The notes under the pieces are model-generated. The model worked only from the letters and a program-made list of their open reading frames with translations, made no database searches and was not told where the DNA came from. Shown here in pieces: positions 44,001 through 53,726 of a DNA stretch of 64,000 nt. Within the stretch, counting starts at the first letter, position 1. Each line of letters begins with the position of its first letter. The position numbers and the translations under genes were made by a program. The stretch covers positions 1,250,465-1,314,464 of the forward strand of contig NW_008705571.1 of NCBI RefSeq assembly GCF_000186865.1, read 5' to 3'. This DNA is from Aureococcus anophagefferens (Eukaryota; Sar; Pelagophyceae; Pelagomonadales; Pelagomonadaceae).

Positions 44001-47000
44001 CGACGCGGACGCCGAGCCCGGGGCGCCCGCGGGCGCGCCCGTCGCGGCGTCCGTGCCGTCGGCGTTGTGCTTCTCGCCGTCGAAGCTGATCGTCTCGAGC
44101 TGGAGCACGTGGATCTCGACGCACCGCGCCGCGGCCGCGGCGAAGTCCAAGAGGCGGTCCAGCGCCGGGGGCGCGTCCGCCGCGTCCTCGACGACGACGG
44201 CCTCGGCGACGGACGCGTGGCGGAAGGCCGTGGCCAGCGCCATGGCGCTGTCCTGGCCGTGGCGCGCCTGCGAGAAGTCGCGGCCGGACTGGGCCTGCTT
44301 CTGTAGTAAACCCTGGGCGACGTGGGCCTCGTTGACCTTGTGCACGACGGCGCTGTGGAGGCTCTTGAGGGCGTCCGTGATGCCCTCGACGGCGCCCGCG
44401 GTGGCGCGCGAGAGCGACGCGGAGAGGACGGCCGCGTCCGCGTCGCGGCGGTCCTCGACGCGCGCGACCTCGACTTCAAGATTCGCCACCTCGGCGGACA
44501 TGTCGACGGCGAAGCCCTTGGGCGTCGACGGCTTGCCGTCGAGGTCGGGCACGACGACCTGCTGCACGACGACCTGCGGCGGTGGCCTCTCGAGCGCGGA
44601 GAGCGCCTCCTGGGCGAGCGCGGCGACGACGGCGGCCTCGACGGCGTCGCGCATGTCGGCCTTGACCCGGCGGATCTGCTTCTTCGCGTCCTTGGCGCCC
44701 GCGTTCGCCTCGTCGACGAGGACGTGGAGGTGCTCGATGACCATGCCCTGCATGCGGCTCCGGTCCTCGACGGGCCACAGGTCGAGATCCACGTCCAAAT
44801 CCGGCACGCCCCGCTCGTCGACGATGGCCGCCGCCCAGCCGCCGCCGCCGTCGAGCGCGCCGCGGAGCGCGTGGTACTCGCGCACGAGGCACCGGTGCCT
44901 TTCCGCGAGGTCGACCTTGGACAGCCGCGTCGTGTCGAGGCGGCCGCCCAGAGCCACGAGCTCGCCGTGGACCGTCGCCGCCGCCGCGGCGAGCTCGCCC
45001 AGGGGCGCGGCGCCGACGGCGTCGTAGAGGAAGAGCTCGCGCGTGCCGTCGGGCCGCGCCGGCGGCGCGCGCGGCTGCCAGACCATGCGCTCGTCGCCGC
45101 GGCTCAGGCGCGCGTCGTCGAGGGAGCTCTGTAATTCCGCCTCCCATTCGGCCAACGTCGCCTTGGCCGCCCAGCGCGCGTCGCGCAGCAGCGCGAGTGC
45201 CAAAGACAGCTCGCGGACGCCGTTCTGCTCGAGCGCGTCCCGCAAACTCAGGCACCGGTCGTCGTCCTGGGCCTTGGTGGCCTCGACGAAGGCGTCGAGG
45301 ATCGCGGCGACCTGGGGCGCGTCGTCCTCGACCTTCTCCAGGGCCTGGGGCCAGGCGTCCTTGGCCTTGGCGTGCGCCTGGCGCACCTCGGGCGCGGGGC
45401 CCTGTCGCGTGCGCCGCGCGAGCTTCGCGGCGCCCTTGGCCGCGAACAGGGTGCCGTCGGCGCTCGACGACTTGGGCCGCGTCGCGCCCTCGACGGGCAT
45501 GGCCGGCGCGGCGGCGGGCGGCTCCGGCGGCGCGGGCTCCGGCGGCGCGGCCTCGGCCGCGGCGGCCGCGGGCGCCGCGGCCGCGGCGTCCGTCGCCGCG
45601 CGGGTTTCCTGCGTGGCCTGCGCCACCGCCGCCTCCAGGACGCCCATTTCCAAGTCCACCTTGGCCCGGGCGGCGTCGGCCCTCGCCTTGTGCTTCGCGT
45701 TGTTCGTGGCCAGAGCGTCCTTGACGGCCGCGTTCACGGCCTGGAGCTTCTCCTTCTCAAAGACCTCCCGCGCCTCCTCGAGGGCCGCGGACACGGCCTG
45801 GGCTTTCTCCGCCTCCGCGGCCTCGACGGCGACCGAGGGCTCCGCGGGCAAAGATCGCTCCGGCGGCTCGGGCGACGCGAGCTTTGCGAGCGCGTCGGCG
45901 CCCGCGTCCGCGCGGTTCCGCGCGTCCTCCTCGCGCTCCTCGGCGGTCTTCTCCGGCTCGACGACCTTCTTCCGGTCGTCGTCGCTGTCGTCGGGGTCGT
46001 CGTTGGCGCCGACCGTGCCGATCTGGCCCGCCATCTTCTGGAGCATCTCCGCGGCTTCCAGGCCCTTCGACGCCATCTCGCGCGCGCGCTCCTCCTCCGT
46101 CTTCGGCCGGCTCGCGGGCTGGGATGGTTCCGTGCTCCCCGGCCGCGTCGGCGCCGCGGGCGACGCCGGCTCCGCCTTCTGGAGCTCCGCCGCGGCGGCC
46201 GCCGCGGCGCCGCGCGGGCTGCCCTCGACGGGCGTGCCGGGCTCCTCGGGCGTCCAGTTGATCGACGACGCGCGCGAGCTGTGGAGGCCGTCGGCGCCGA
46301 GCACGCCGCCGGCGTTGGGCGTCTCGTGGACGGCCATGCGGAGCCACTTGGGCTCCGGGCCCGCGACGGTCTGGCCCTTGCGGTACGTCGACACGCGCTT
46401 GCCGTCCTCGTCGACCGCCGCCTCCTCCTCCTCGTCGTCGCCGTCCTCGTCGGCCTCGGCCGGCGGCGCGGGCCGCGGCGCGTTCGCCGGCGGCGTCTTC
46501 GCGGCCAACGCCGCGGCGACGTCCGCCGGCGGCGACACGGCGCGCGACGCGACGGGCGTCGGGTAGCCGCCCTCGTCCTCGAGCTCGCGCTCGCGCGTCA
46601 GCCGCTTCGCGTAGGCGAGGATGGCCTTGCGGATGCGCCGGCCCTTGGCCCTGTCCTCCGCCTCGAAGTCGCCGCCCTCGTCCTCCTCGTTGAGCGATTT
46701 CCTGCCGAACATGCCCCCGAGGCGGCTCATCAGACGCTCGCTCTGCGTCTGCTTCCGGTGGAAGGCCGACTGCATCAAATTCGCCTTGCGCTTCGCCGCG
46801 CGCAGCAAGTTGCGCTCCGCGCGCTCCGCGCGCTTGTCGCCCTCGACGCCGGAGTCGCGGTCCATGTCTTCGAGGAATTTCGCGACGGCCTTGTGGTCGA
46901 CGTTGTCCTCCGCGACGTCCTCGAGGAGCTTCACGGCGCGCTTCTGATTCTTCTTGATGCGCGCGACCTCCTTCTTGAAGCTCTCCGAGGCCTCGGCCGC

Positions 47001-49643
47001 CGCCGTCGTCTCCCGGAGCGCGGCGCGGTTCGCGAATTCCAGCTCCTCGAGCTGCGCCGCGTGCTCCTTGAGGATCGCCTCCTCGCGCAGGCCGTTGCGC
47101 TTCAATTCCTTTTCGAACTGGAGCCGCGCGTCCTCGAGCTCCCGCTTGTGGAGCTCCTTGAGCTCCTCGATCTTGCTGTGGAGCCGGAAGTTCTCCTCGG
47201 ACATGTGGTCGAACTTCTCCTGCATCGCCCGGCTCTTCTCCTTCATCATCTTCGACCCCCGCGTGCGCCGGTCGTAGGACCCGAAGCTCAGCGCCACGTC
47301 CGGCTCCGCCTCGCCGCCGTCGCCGTCGTCGTCGTCGTCGTCGTAGAACTCCACGGGGTCCGTCATGCAGCCCGCGTCCTCGTACTCCGTGTCCGCGCGC
47401 TCGGTCTCCCTGGCCGTCTGCGCGCGGAGCTTCTCCTCGGCGCTGACGGCGCGGTGCTGCTCGTGGCCCGCCTTGTCCGTCATCTCGACGAGGCTCTGCT
47501 CGTCCCGCTCCTCCTCGACCTGGTAGAACGCCGCGAGCGCCGCGGACTCGGCCGCGGACCGCTCGAAGCGCGCCGCGGCCGCGAGCGCGGCGTCGTACTC
47601 GTCCCGCTCCTTGGCGTTGCGCGCGGCGACGAGCTTGTGCTCCGCGAGGCGGTCCTCGACGGCGGCGTGCGCGCGCTTCGCGAGCTTGGCGAGCTCGCGC
47701 GCGCGGCGGACGCCGTCGCGCGCGGCGCCGTAGGCCGCGGCCGCGGACACGAACGCGCGGTCGCCCGCGCGGCGCCGCTTCTCCGCCTCCTGGTCCGCGG
47801 CCCGGCGCTCGCTCCGCCGCGCCTTCTCGTCCTTGAGGACGCGCGCCTCCTCGGCGTGCTTGAGCTCGCTCTCGGACGTCTTCGACTCCAGCGTCTTCAG
47901 CTGCGCGGCCATCTTGCCGCGGTTCCGCTCGAGGTCCTTGATCTTCGACTGGAGCTCCGAGTTCTCGTTGCGCTCGCTCCGGAGCGCGACCTGCATCATC
48001 TCGTCCGCGCGCGCCTGCTGCTCCCGGAGGCCCTTCTGGAGCGCCTCGTCGGCGTCCTTCTTCGCGTCCGCGGCCGTCGCCTCCGCCTCCTTGAGCTGCT
48101 TCGCGAGGCCGTCGGCGCGGCGCCGCTCGCGCTCCTGCGCGCGCGCGAGGCCCGCGGCGGCGCCCGAGCCCTTGCCGTCCGTGAGGACGTTGTTGAGCTC
48201 GTTCCGCAGCTTCGAGATCGTGATGTCGCGGCCGGAGATCTCCTCCTTGAGGTTCGCGATCTTCTCCTGGAGCTTGTCGAAGTTGTTGCCGCCCTTGTCG
48301 TCGTCGTCCTGCGTCAGCGCCGAGAGGTGCACGTCGAGGTCGCGCTCGCGCAGCGACTGCTCCTGCATGCGGAGCTTGCACCCCAGGTCGACGATCTCCG
48401 TCTCCAGGCGCGTGATCGTGTCCTCGTACTCGTCGACGACGGCGATCCACTCCTCGCGCTTGTGCGCCTCGCGCAGCTCCAGCGCCTTCTTCTCGCCCGT
48501 CGACTCCGTCGCGAGCGCCGCGGACGCGTCGGCCTGCGCGCGGAGCCGCTCGCCCGCGTGCTTCGCGTTCTTCAGCGCGCGCTCCTGCTTGAAGCACTTC
48601 TCCGTGGCGTCCAGCAGGCGCCGCTTGAGGTCCTTCGTGTAGGTCTGGGCCGCGAGCTCCTCCTTGGCTTTCCCGGCGCTCGCGAGGAGCCGCTCCCGGG
48701 CGACGGTGATCGCGCGCTTCGACTGGACGTAGACCTCGCGCGCGTTCGGCGGCGGCGGCTCGACGGGCCGCGCCTCCCAGAGCTCCTCCTCCGCCGACTT
48801 CTTCGCCGACGACCGCAGGGAGCTCCCGCGGCGCGTCGACGCCGCCGTCTTGCGTTTGGTTTTGCGCCGCTCGCGGTCGTCCGCGGCGACGGCGCCGAAC
48901 CGAGCGTCCGCCTCGTCCTCCTCGACCTCCTCCGCGGGCTCCTCCTCGTCGGGCCGCGGCGACTCGTAGTTGGCGAACCACTCGGACGTCTCGGAGGCCT
49001 GGGCCGTCGCGACGTTGACGTAGTGCTCCGTCGCCGTGACTCTGTCGTTGTCGACGGCCTCCGACGCGATGGTCAGCAGCCGGTTGAACTCGCCCTGGGC
49101 CCGCTCCGTCTGCCGCAAACACGTCTCCGTCTCCATGGCCTGCTCGAAGATGGCCGCGTGCGACATGTCGACGACGCCGCTGTCCTTGTCCTGCTCCCGG
49201 TCGATGGCCGCGACGGTGGACGCGATGCGCGCCATGATGACCTTCTGCTCCTGCTGGATCTCGAGCTTCTGCTCGGCCTCCGTCTTGTCGCCGCCGAGCG
49301 CCGCGTGCGACCGCGCGGGCTTCTTGGGGCCCTTGCGGCTCCGGCCGCGCGGCGCGTCGTCGCCGTCGCCGCCGCGCGCGCCCGCGCGGCTCGCGGTTTT
49401 GCGCGGCCGGAGCGCGCGGCCGCCGGCCTTCTTCTTCGGCTGCAGGGCCTGCGTCACCACCGTGTCGGCCTCGCCCTTGGGCGCGCGCGGCCGGCCCTTG
49501 CTCTGGGGCCGCCGGCGCTGCCTCGGCTCGGGCTCGAGGCTCGGGTCGCCCTCCATGAAGCGCTTCGCCACGGGCACCTTCGGCTGCGCCTTGTCCTTCT
49601 TCTCCACAGCCGACAGCTGCCGCGCGCTGCGCGACGTGATCAT
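41003..49643 (-). CDS. Giant coiled-coil protein (about 2746 aa) split by two introners
   Basis: Starts at 49643 (MITSRSARQLSAVEKKDK); the upstream extension of the open frame overlaps another gene and is Arg-rich. Two introners (42946-43145 and 41742-41941) are removed, and the spliced length is an exact multiple of three. The N-terminal part is basic (KKAGGRALRPRK). Long heptad-rich stretches rich in Glu, Lys, Ala and Leu follow (for example KIEELKELHKRELEDARLQF and EEQREVILLNQGIIEELEGE), broken by acidic runs of consecutive Asp (about 43.4, 43.9 and 47.3 kb). The C-terminal exons are Ser/Arg-rich and end with LEMEQKLEISLRAAEARLEE. It is probably a cytoskeletal or basal-body scaffold (inference); no motor or ATPase motif is seen. 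Confidence 0.8.
41742..41941 (-). mobile_element. Introner element forming a GC-AG intron
   Basis: Element 41742-41933 (192 bp) with inverted ends C(T/A)GGGCAGCAAAAG and the exact 8-bp duplication CGTGGGGC (41734-41741 and 41934-41941). On the minus strand the donor is GC from the duplicated GCCCCACG and the acceptor AG is the element end. Splicing joins EKK to PHDVYGPH in frame. Nearly the same sequence as 42946-43137 in the same gene. Confidence 0.93.
42946..43145 (-). mobile_element. Introner element forming a GT-AG intron
   Basis: Element 42946-43137 (192 bp), the same subfamily as 41742-41933, with the 8-bp duplication GAGTTGAC (42938-42945 and 43138-43145). On the minus strand GTCAACTC gives the GT donor. 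Splicing joins DDDAS to VNSGADIVAG in frame. The high similarity of the two copies points to recent insertion. Confidence 0.93.
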
Positions 49644-49818
49644 GGCTGCGCAATGCGGCGCGACGCCGCGGCCAGACCGCCGCCGCGGTCGGCAGGGCTG
49701 CGCTGCGGTTTGGGAATGATCGTTGACTTCAACATGCTCCAGCAAAGACTCGTCTCTCTCAGCCGATGTGCATCTGAACGCTCTGCGAGCTGTGCACCTG
49801 AACGCTCTGCGAGCTGTG
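49644..49818. promoter_or_regulatory. Divergent promoter between coiled-coil and fructosamine kinase genes
   Basis: 175 bp between the two start codons, so both promoters lie here. It contains GTTGACTTCAACATG and a tandem repeat of CTGAACGCTCTGCGAGCTGTG-like units just before the + strand ATG (about 49776-49818). Confidence 0.45.
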
Positions 49819-50805
49819 ATGCGCGCCGTCGCGCTCGTCCTCGTTGCCAGCGTCGCCTCTGGCCTGCGCGCCGCGCCGCGCATCGCCGCGCGTGCGCGCG
49901 TCACCATGGGCGGCGCCGGCGACGTGAAGCGCTGGTTCGTCGACGCGGGCCTCGGCGAGGCGAAGCCGTCCGGCGGGTCCCTGGGCGGCTCGGGCTGGTC
50001 GCAGACGGGCAAGTGGGTCACGGACGACGCGTCCTACTTCGTCAAGCAGTCGAGCCGGTCGTGCGCGTCCATGTTCGCCGGCGAGGCCGCGGGCCTCACG
50101 GCGATGCGCGACGCCGCCGGCGACGCGGGCGGCCTGCGCATCCCGGAGGTCTTCGTCGCGAAGGACTACGAGGACGGCAAGGGCTCCTTCATCGTCATGG
50201 AGTTCCTGAACATGGGCAGCCGGGGCGACATGCACGCCTTCGGCCGCGCGATGGCGCAGATGCACCTGTCGTCGCCCGCGGTCCCCGAGGCCGCGGCGGG
50301 CCAGTTCGGCTTCCCCGTGGACAACACGATCGGCGCGACGCCGCAGCCCAACGGCTGGACCGACGACTGGGTGGCGTTCTACCGCGACAAGCGCCTCGCG
50401 CACCAGGTGAACCTGGCGGGCGACGCGTCCATCGACAATTTGTGGCGGAAGCTGAAACCGCGGCTCGGCGAGTTCTTCGACGCCGACGAGGCCATCGAAC
50501 CCGTCATCCTCCACGGCGACCTGTGGAGCGGCAACATCGGCACGGCCGAGGGCGCGCCGTCGATCTTCGACCCGGCGTGCTACTTCGGCCACCACGAGGC
50601 GGAGTGGGGCATGAGCTGGTGCGCGTCCCTCGGGCCCCAGTTCTGGCAGGGCTACCGCGAGCTCATCCCCGAGGCGCCGAAATTCGCCCAGCGGCGGCCG
50701 CTCTACGAGGCCTACCACCAGCTCAACCACTACAACCTGTTCGGCGGCGGCTACCGCGGCGCGGCCTGCCAGTGCCTCGAGCAGTGCCTCAGGTCCCTCG
50801 ACTAA
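49819..50805 (+). CDS. Fructosamine-3-kinase family protein, probably plastid-targeted
   Basis: 328 residues from ATG 49819. The first 20 residues are a hydrophobic signal (MRAVALVLVASVASGLRA) followed by a basic presequence (RIAARARVTM), as in secondary plastids. The kinase part matches fructosamine kinases: a glycine-rich SLGGSGWSQTGKW start, FVKQ as the ATP-binding Lys, EAAGLTAMRD, VMEFL hinge, the catalytic loop HGDLWSGN and the DPACYFGHHEAEWGMS metal motif. Family members phosphorylate ketoamines on glycated proteins, leading to deglycation. The stop codon overlaps that of the convergent SET-like gene. Confidence 0.9.
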   Translation: MRAVALVLVASVASGLRAAPRIAARARVTMGGAGDVKRWFVDAGLGEAKPSGGSLGGSGWSQTGKWVTDDASYFVKQSSRSCASMFAGEAAGLTAMRDAAGDAGGLRIPEVFVAKDYEDGKGSFIVMEFLNMGSRGDMHAFGRAMAQMHLSSPAVPEAAAGQFGFPVDNTIGATPQPNGWTDDWVAFYRDKRLAHQVNLAGDASIDNLWRKLKPRLGEFFDADEAIEPVILHGDLWSGNIGTAEGAPSIFDPACYFGHHEAEWGMSWCASLGPQFWQGYRELIPEAPKFAQRRPLYEAYHQLNHYNLFGGGYRGAACQCLEQCLRSLD

Positions 50806-51320
50806 GCATCATACGCCACGAGGAGCTCCTCGCCGGGTTCGACGTCCCGCAGGAGCACCCACGCGAGCGCGGGCCGGCCGAGCGCGACGACGCGCCACTC
50901 GACGTTCGGCGTTTCTTCGCCGCGCGCCTCGTTGAGGTAGAACGTCGGCGCCGCGCGGTCGTCGTCGCGGACGCGGAAGTAGCAGTCGTCGGCCTCCGTC
51001 TCCGCGACGACGACGCGGCCGCGCCGAGCGTCGGCGGCCGCGGGCGCGCCGCCGCGCGCGACCGCGCAGGGGTCCACGAAGCACTCGCCGCGCGCGACGC
51101 GGCGCCGGGCGATCGTGCCGTACCCGTGCGCGACGCCGGCGCGCGTCACCTCCACGGCCTCCGCGAGGCGCCGCATCTTGCGGCCGTGGACGCGCGCGAA
51201 GCCGGAGTCGCCGGCGACGATGTCGCCGGCGGCGTAGAACGGGAGCCGCGGCGCCGGCGCGGGCGGCGATTCCTCCTGGGCAGCGCTCGGCGCGGCGGTC
51301 GATGTGCCGCCGCGCGTCAT
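50802..51320 (-). CDS. SET-domain-like protein
   Basis: 172 residues. The C-terminal third reads FYLNEARGEETPNVEWRVVA, then RDVEPGEELLVAYDA, the pattern of a SET domain end (N-H-S/pNv strand, then GEELxxDY). Here Asn-Glu replaces Asn-His, and the N-terminal SET half is not obvious, so catalytic activity is doubtful. The N-terminal 30 residues are Ala/Pro/Ser-rich. It begins 4 bp downstream of another possible coding piece on the same strand. SET proteins methylate lysines; the substrate is unknown. Confidence 0.6.
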   Translation of the reverse strand: MTRGGTSTAAPSAAQEESPPAPAPRLPFYAAGDIVAGDSGFARVHGRKMRRLAEAVEVTRAGVAHGYGTIARRRVARGECFVDPCAVARGGAPAAADARRGRVVVAETEADDCYFRVRDDDRAAPTFYLNEARGEETPNVEWRVVALGRPALAWVLLRDVEPGEELLVAYDA

Positions 51321-51323
51321 CCG

Positions 51324-51545
51324 CTAGCCGCGAAGGAGGTACCAGGCCGCGCCGACGAGCAGCGGCGCGCCGCAGAAAATTGCAGAGATGATCGGCAGCG
51401 CGAAGGTCTCCTCGCTCGTCGCGTATCAGCGAATCTCGCGCCAGACGACGGCGCTCACGGACTCGTCGACGAGGAGCGGCGCCCGCACCGGCTGCTTGAC
51501 GTCGAGCACCGGCTGCTCGACGTCGAGGGAGAGGGCGATTGTGCG
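51324..51545 (-). other. Possible small membrane-protein gene with an internal in-frame TGA
   Basis: On the minus strand one frame reads VEQPVLDVKQPVRAPLLVDE, then SVSAVVWREIR, a TGA, and on through YATSEETFALPIISAIFCG and a hydrophobic segment ending YLLRG at TAG 51324. The composition is protein-like on both sides of the TGA. Explanations are a short intron removing the TGA, a pseudogene, or recoding. No start ATG is seen. Low confidence. Confidence 0.3.
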
Positions 51546-51674
51546 CAAAGTGTTCAAAGCAGCAAGTTGAAGGGCACAGATTACAGTTGCACTTCGCGAG
51601 GGAGACGACGCGGACGGGGGGAGGGCGGGCGCGGGGCAAAATCGGTGCGGCGCGCATACAAAGCCCCACTCTTT

Positions 51675-53034
51675 TCAGGCGCAGAGGACGAAGTTGGGCG
51701 CCTCGCCGCGGCGCTCGAGCGTCTTGACGAAGTTTCCGGCGCCGTCGAGGTGGAGCACCGCGCGGTGGTTCGGGTCCGTGGCGACGTAGAGGGCGTCGCC
51801 GCCGGCGGCGAAGGTGAGGGACCAGGGGTTGACGAGGTCCGCGGGCAGGCCGCACCGCTCGGGCTCCGACAGGAGCGCGCCGAGGTCGACGTACGTCGAC
51901 GGCGAGAACGCGCCGGCCGGGCCGTCGCGGGAGAAGCGGACGACGCGGCCCGCGCCGCCGACGCCGTACTCCGTGACGAAGAGGTCGCCGGCGTGGGCGT
52001 GGGCGCGCGGCGCGAAGGCCATGCCCCCGGGCCGCGTGAGCGCCGTCGCGACGACGCGGACGCCGTGGGAGACCTTGCGCCGGCCGTCGGCCCCGCGCTT
52101 GTCGAGGAGCGTCTCGTCGACCTCGAGGATCTCGCCGTGGCGGGCGACGTGGGCGGCGTCGCCGGGCAGGTCCGCCTGGAAGTCGTAGGGCGGCGACGCG
52201 GACACGAGGAGCCGGTCGGTCTCCGGGTCCACCGCCAAACCCCAGCACCACTCGGTCGTCCGCAGGTGCACCGTGCGCGCCGCGTCGACCCGGCCGGACC
52301 GCGTCACGGCGACGACGGCGCTGTGGTAGGACGCGCAGACGCGGAGCCGGCCCTTCCAGAACGCGACGCCCTCGGGGTGGCGGAGCCGCGCGTCGGCGCA
52401 GAGGACTTTCACGAAGCGGAGGTCGTTGTCGAGGCCCAGGGCGTACTCGAGGATGGCGTCGCCCTCCCAGTTGGCGACGTAGACGGCGCGCGAAGTGTGG
52501 CCCGCGTCCCAGGGCCCAAGGCAGAGCGAGCTGCACCAGTGCCGCGGCTTCCGCCGCGCGCGGAACGCGGCCCGGCCCAGCGGCGCGACGCTCCGGTGGC
52601 TCGCGAGCTCCTCGGCGGCCGACGCGGCCCAGGTCTGGAGCAGGCTCACGCGGCTCGGCGTCGCGACGAGCAGCCGGCTCGCGCACCGGCTCCGCGACGC
52701 CGCCCACGCGGTCCACTCGCGCGACGCCGCGCCCGCGACCTCGACCTCGTCGTGGCGCAGCCAACCTGCGCGCGGCGGGTATGTGTGCGCGCGCGTCGCG
52801 TGCGCGCGGGGTGGACGCACCGAGCACGTGCGCCACGAGCTCGGGGCAGCGCACGACGGCCGCCGTCGCGAAACCGAACGCGACGGACGCGTTCGGCTTC
52901 GCGCCGCGCCGCGGCGGCTTCTCGACGAGGCCGCCGAGCTTGGAATAGGTCAGCAGCGCCCGCGGCGGCACGCGCCGCCGCCGCGGCGGCGCGACGGTCT
53001 GCACCATCGCTGTCGATGTTCGGACCAGGGTCAT
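51675..53034 (-). CDS. Beta-propeller (NHL/SMP-30-like) protein with F-box-like N-terminus
   Basis: Two exons. ATG 53034 (MTLVRTSTAMVQTV) runs to VRCPELVAHVLG. A 55-nt GT-AG intron (52766-52820) is followed by WLRHDEVEVAGAAS. The spliced length is 434 residues, in frame. The N-terminal third, with the alternation CPELVAHVLGWL and LLQTWAASAAEELA, resembles an F-box-type helical region. The rest has six-bladed propeller features: AVYVANWEGDAILEYAL, RHPEGVAFWKGRLRVCA, WGLAVDPETDRLLVSA, PGGMAFAPR and NPWSLTFAAGGDALYVATD. A function as a binding platform is inferred. The unspliced frame alone gives a poor N-terminus. Confidence 0.75.
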
Positions 53035-53126
53035 TGCGGTTCGCGTCGACGGCTTCCAGATTTCGGCAGCAGCGTGGGCTGCTCCACCGACTTCAGCACC
53101 CGTGTCGGCTTGACGTTCTCGACGAG
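53035..53126. promoter_or_regulatory. Very short divergent promoter
   Basis: Only 92 bp separate the start of the propeller gene (-) from the first ATG of the STI1-domain gene (+). It contains CCGACTTCAGCACC and GCTTGACGTTC. Both genes must start transcription within or beyond each other's leader. Confidence 0.4.
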
Positions 53127-53684
53127 ATGCTCGCCATGCTCAAGCTCTTAGGCCTTCTCGCGCTCTCGGCGCAGGCGCTCTCGCCGCGGTGCGTGTCCAC
53201 CGTCGCGCGGCTCCGCGGCGGCGGCGACGACGACTCGCTCTTCGGCGGCGACGACGCCGCGCCCGCGGGCGCGTCGACGTCCATGGCGGACATGATGAAC
53301 AGCATGGGCGGCATGCCGCCGGGCTTCAACGGCGCGTGCCTCCCGCGTCTTTCCCACCGCGCGCGCCGCCCTCGACCGCCGCGACCGTCCGCAGGCGACC
53401 CGGCGGAGTACGAGGCGGCCATGGAGCAGTTCCTCGACTCGCCGATGATGCAGGAGTTCCTCAACGACCCCGAGAAGATGGAGCAGTCGCGGCAGGCGCT
53501 GCTCAACAACCCCATGGCCATGCAGATGATGCAGCAGATGCCCGGCTTCGAGGAGATCATCAACGACAAGGACAAGTTCCAGGAGCGCATGCTCGCGTCG
53601 AAGGCGCAGTTCGACGCCATGCGCAAGGAGGCGGGCAAGAGCAGCGCCGCCGAGCAGGCCGCGGCCTCCGAGTTCGACGACTAG
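53127..53684 (+). CDS. STI1-domain (Hip/Hop-like) co-chaperone-type protein with plastid signal
   Basis: From ATG 53127 or 53136 (MLKLLGLLALSAQALS) a signal peptide leads into SPRCVSTVARLRGG, a typical presequence of secondary plastids. A 63-nt GC-AG intron (53332-53394) is likely, since it has a pyrimidine tract and GCAG; the frame also stays open without splicing. Spliced, the protein has 164 residues. The C-terminal half is an STI1 motif: MEQFLDSPMMQEFLNDPEKM, RQALLNNPMAMQMMQQMPGF, followed by a helix KDKFQERMLASKAQFDAMRK. The domain occurs in Hip, Hop and Tic40 and binds Hsp70/Hsp93 partners; a role in plastid protein import or folding is inferred. Confidence 0.75.
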   Translation: MLAMLKLLGLLALSAQALSPRCVSTVARLRGGGDDDSLFGGDDAAPAGASTSMADMMNSMGGMPPGFNGACLPRLSHRARRPRPPRPSAGDPAEYEAAMEQFLDSPMMQEFLNDPEKMEQSRQALLNNPMAMQMMQQMPGFEEIINDKDKFQERMLASKAQFDAMRKEAGKSSAAEQAAASEFDD

Positions 53685-53726
53685 CGCCGCGCCGCCCCCG
53701 GTATAAAAGCGCGTCGCCCCGCCCCC

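Noticed and set aside
50809..53034. A 741-codon minus frame spanning the SET and propeller genes
   Set aside because: Only its first exon is real; it then turns Arg-rich, and a 55-nt intron explains the frame change.
45372..53684. A 2770-codon + strand open frame
   Set aside because: Only its last 165 or so codons (STI1 protein) are protein-like; the rest is antisense to the coiled-coil gene and out of frame with the fructosamine kinase.
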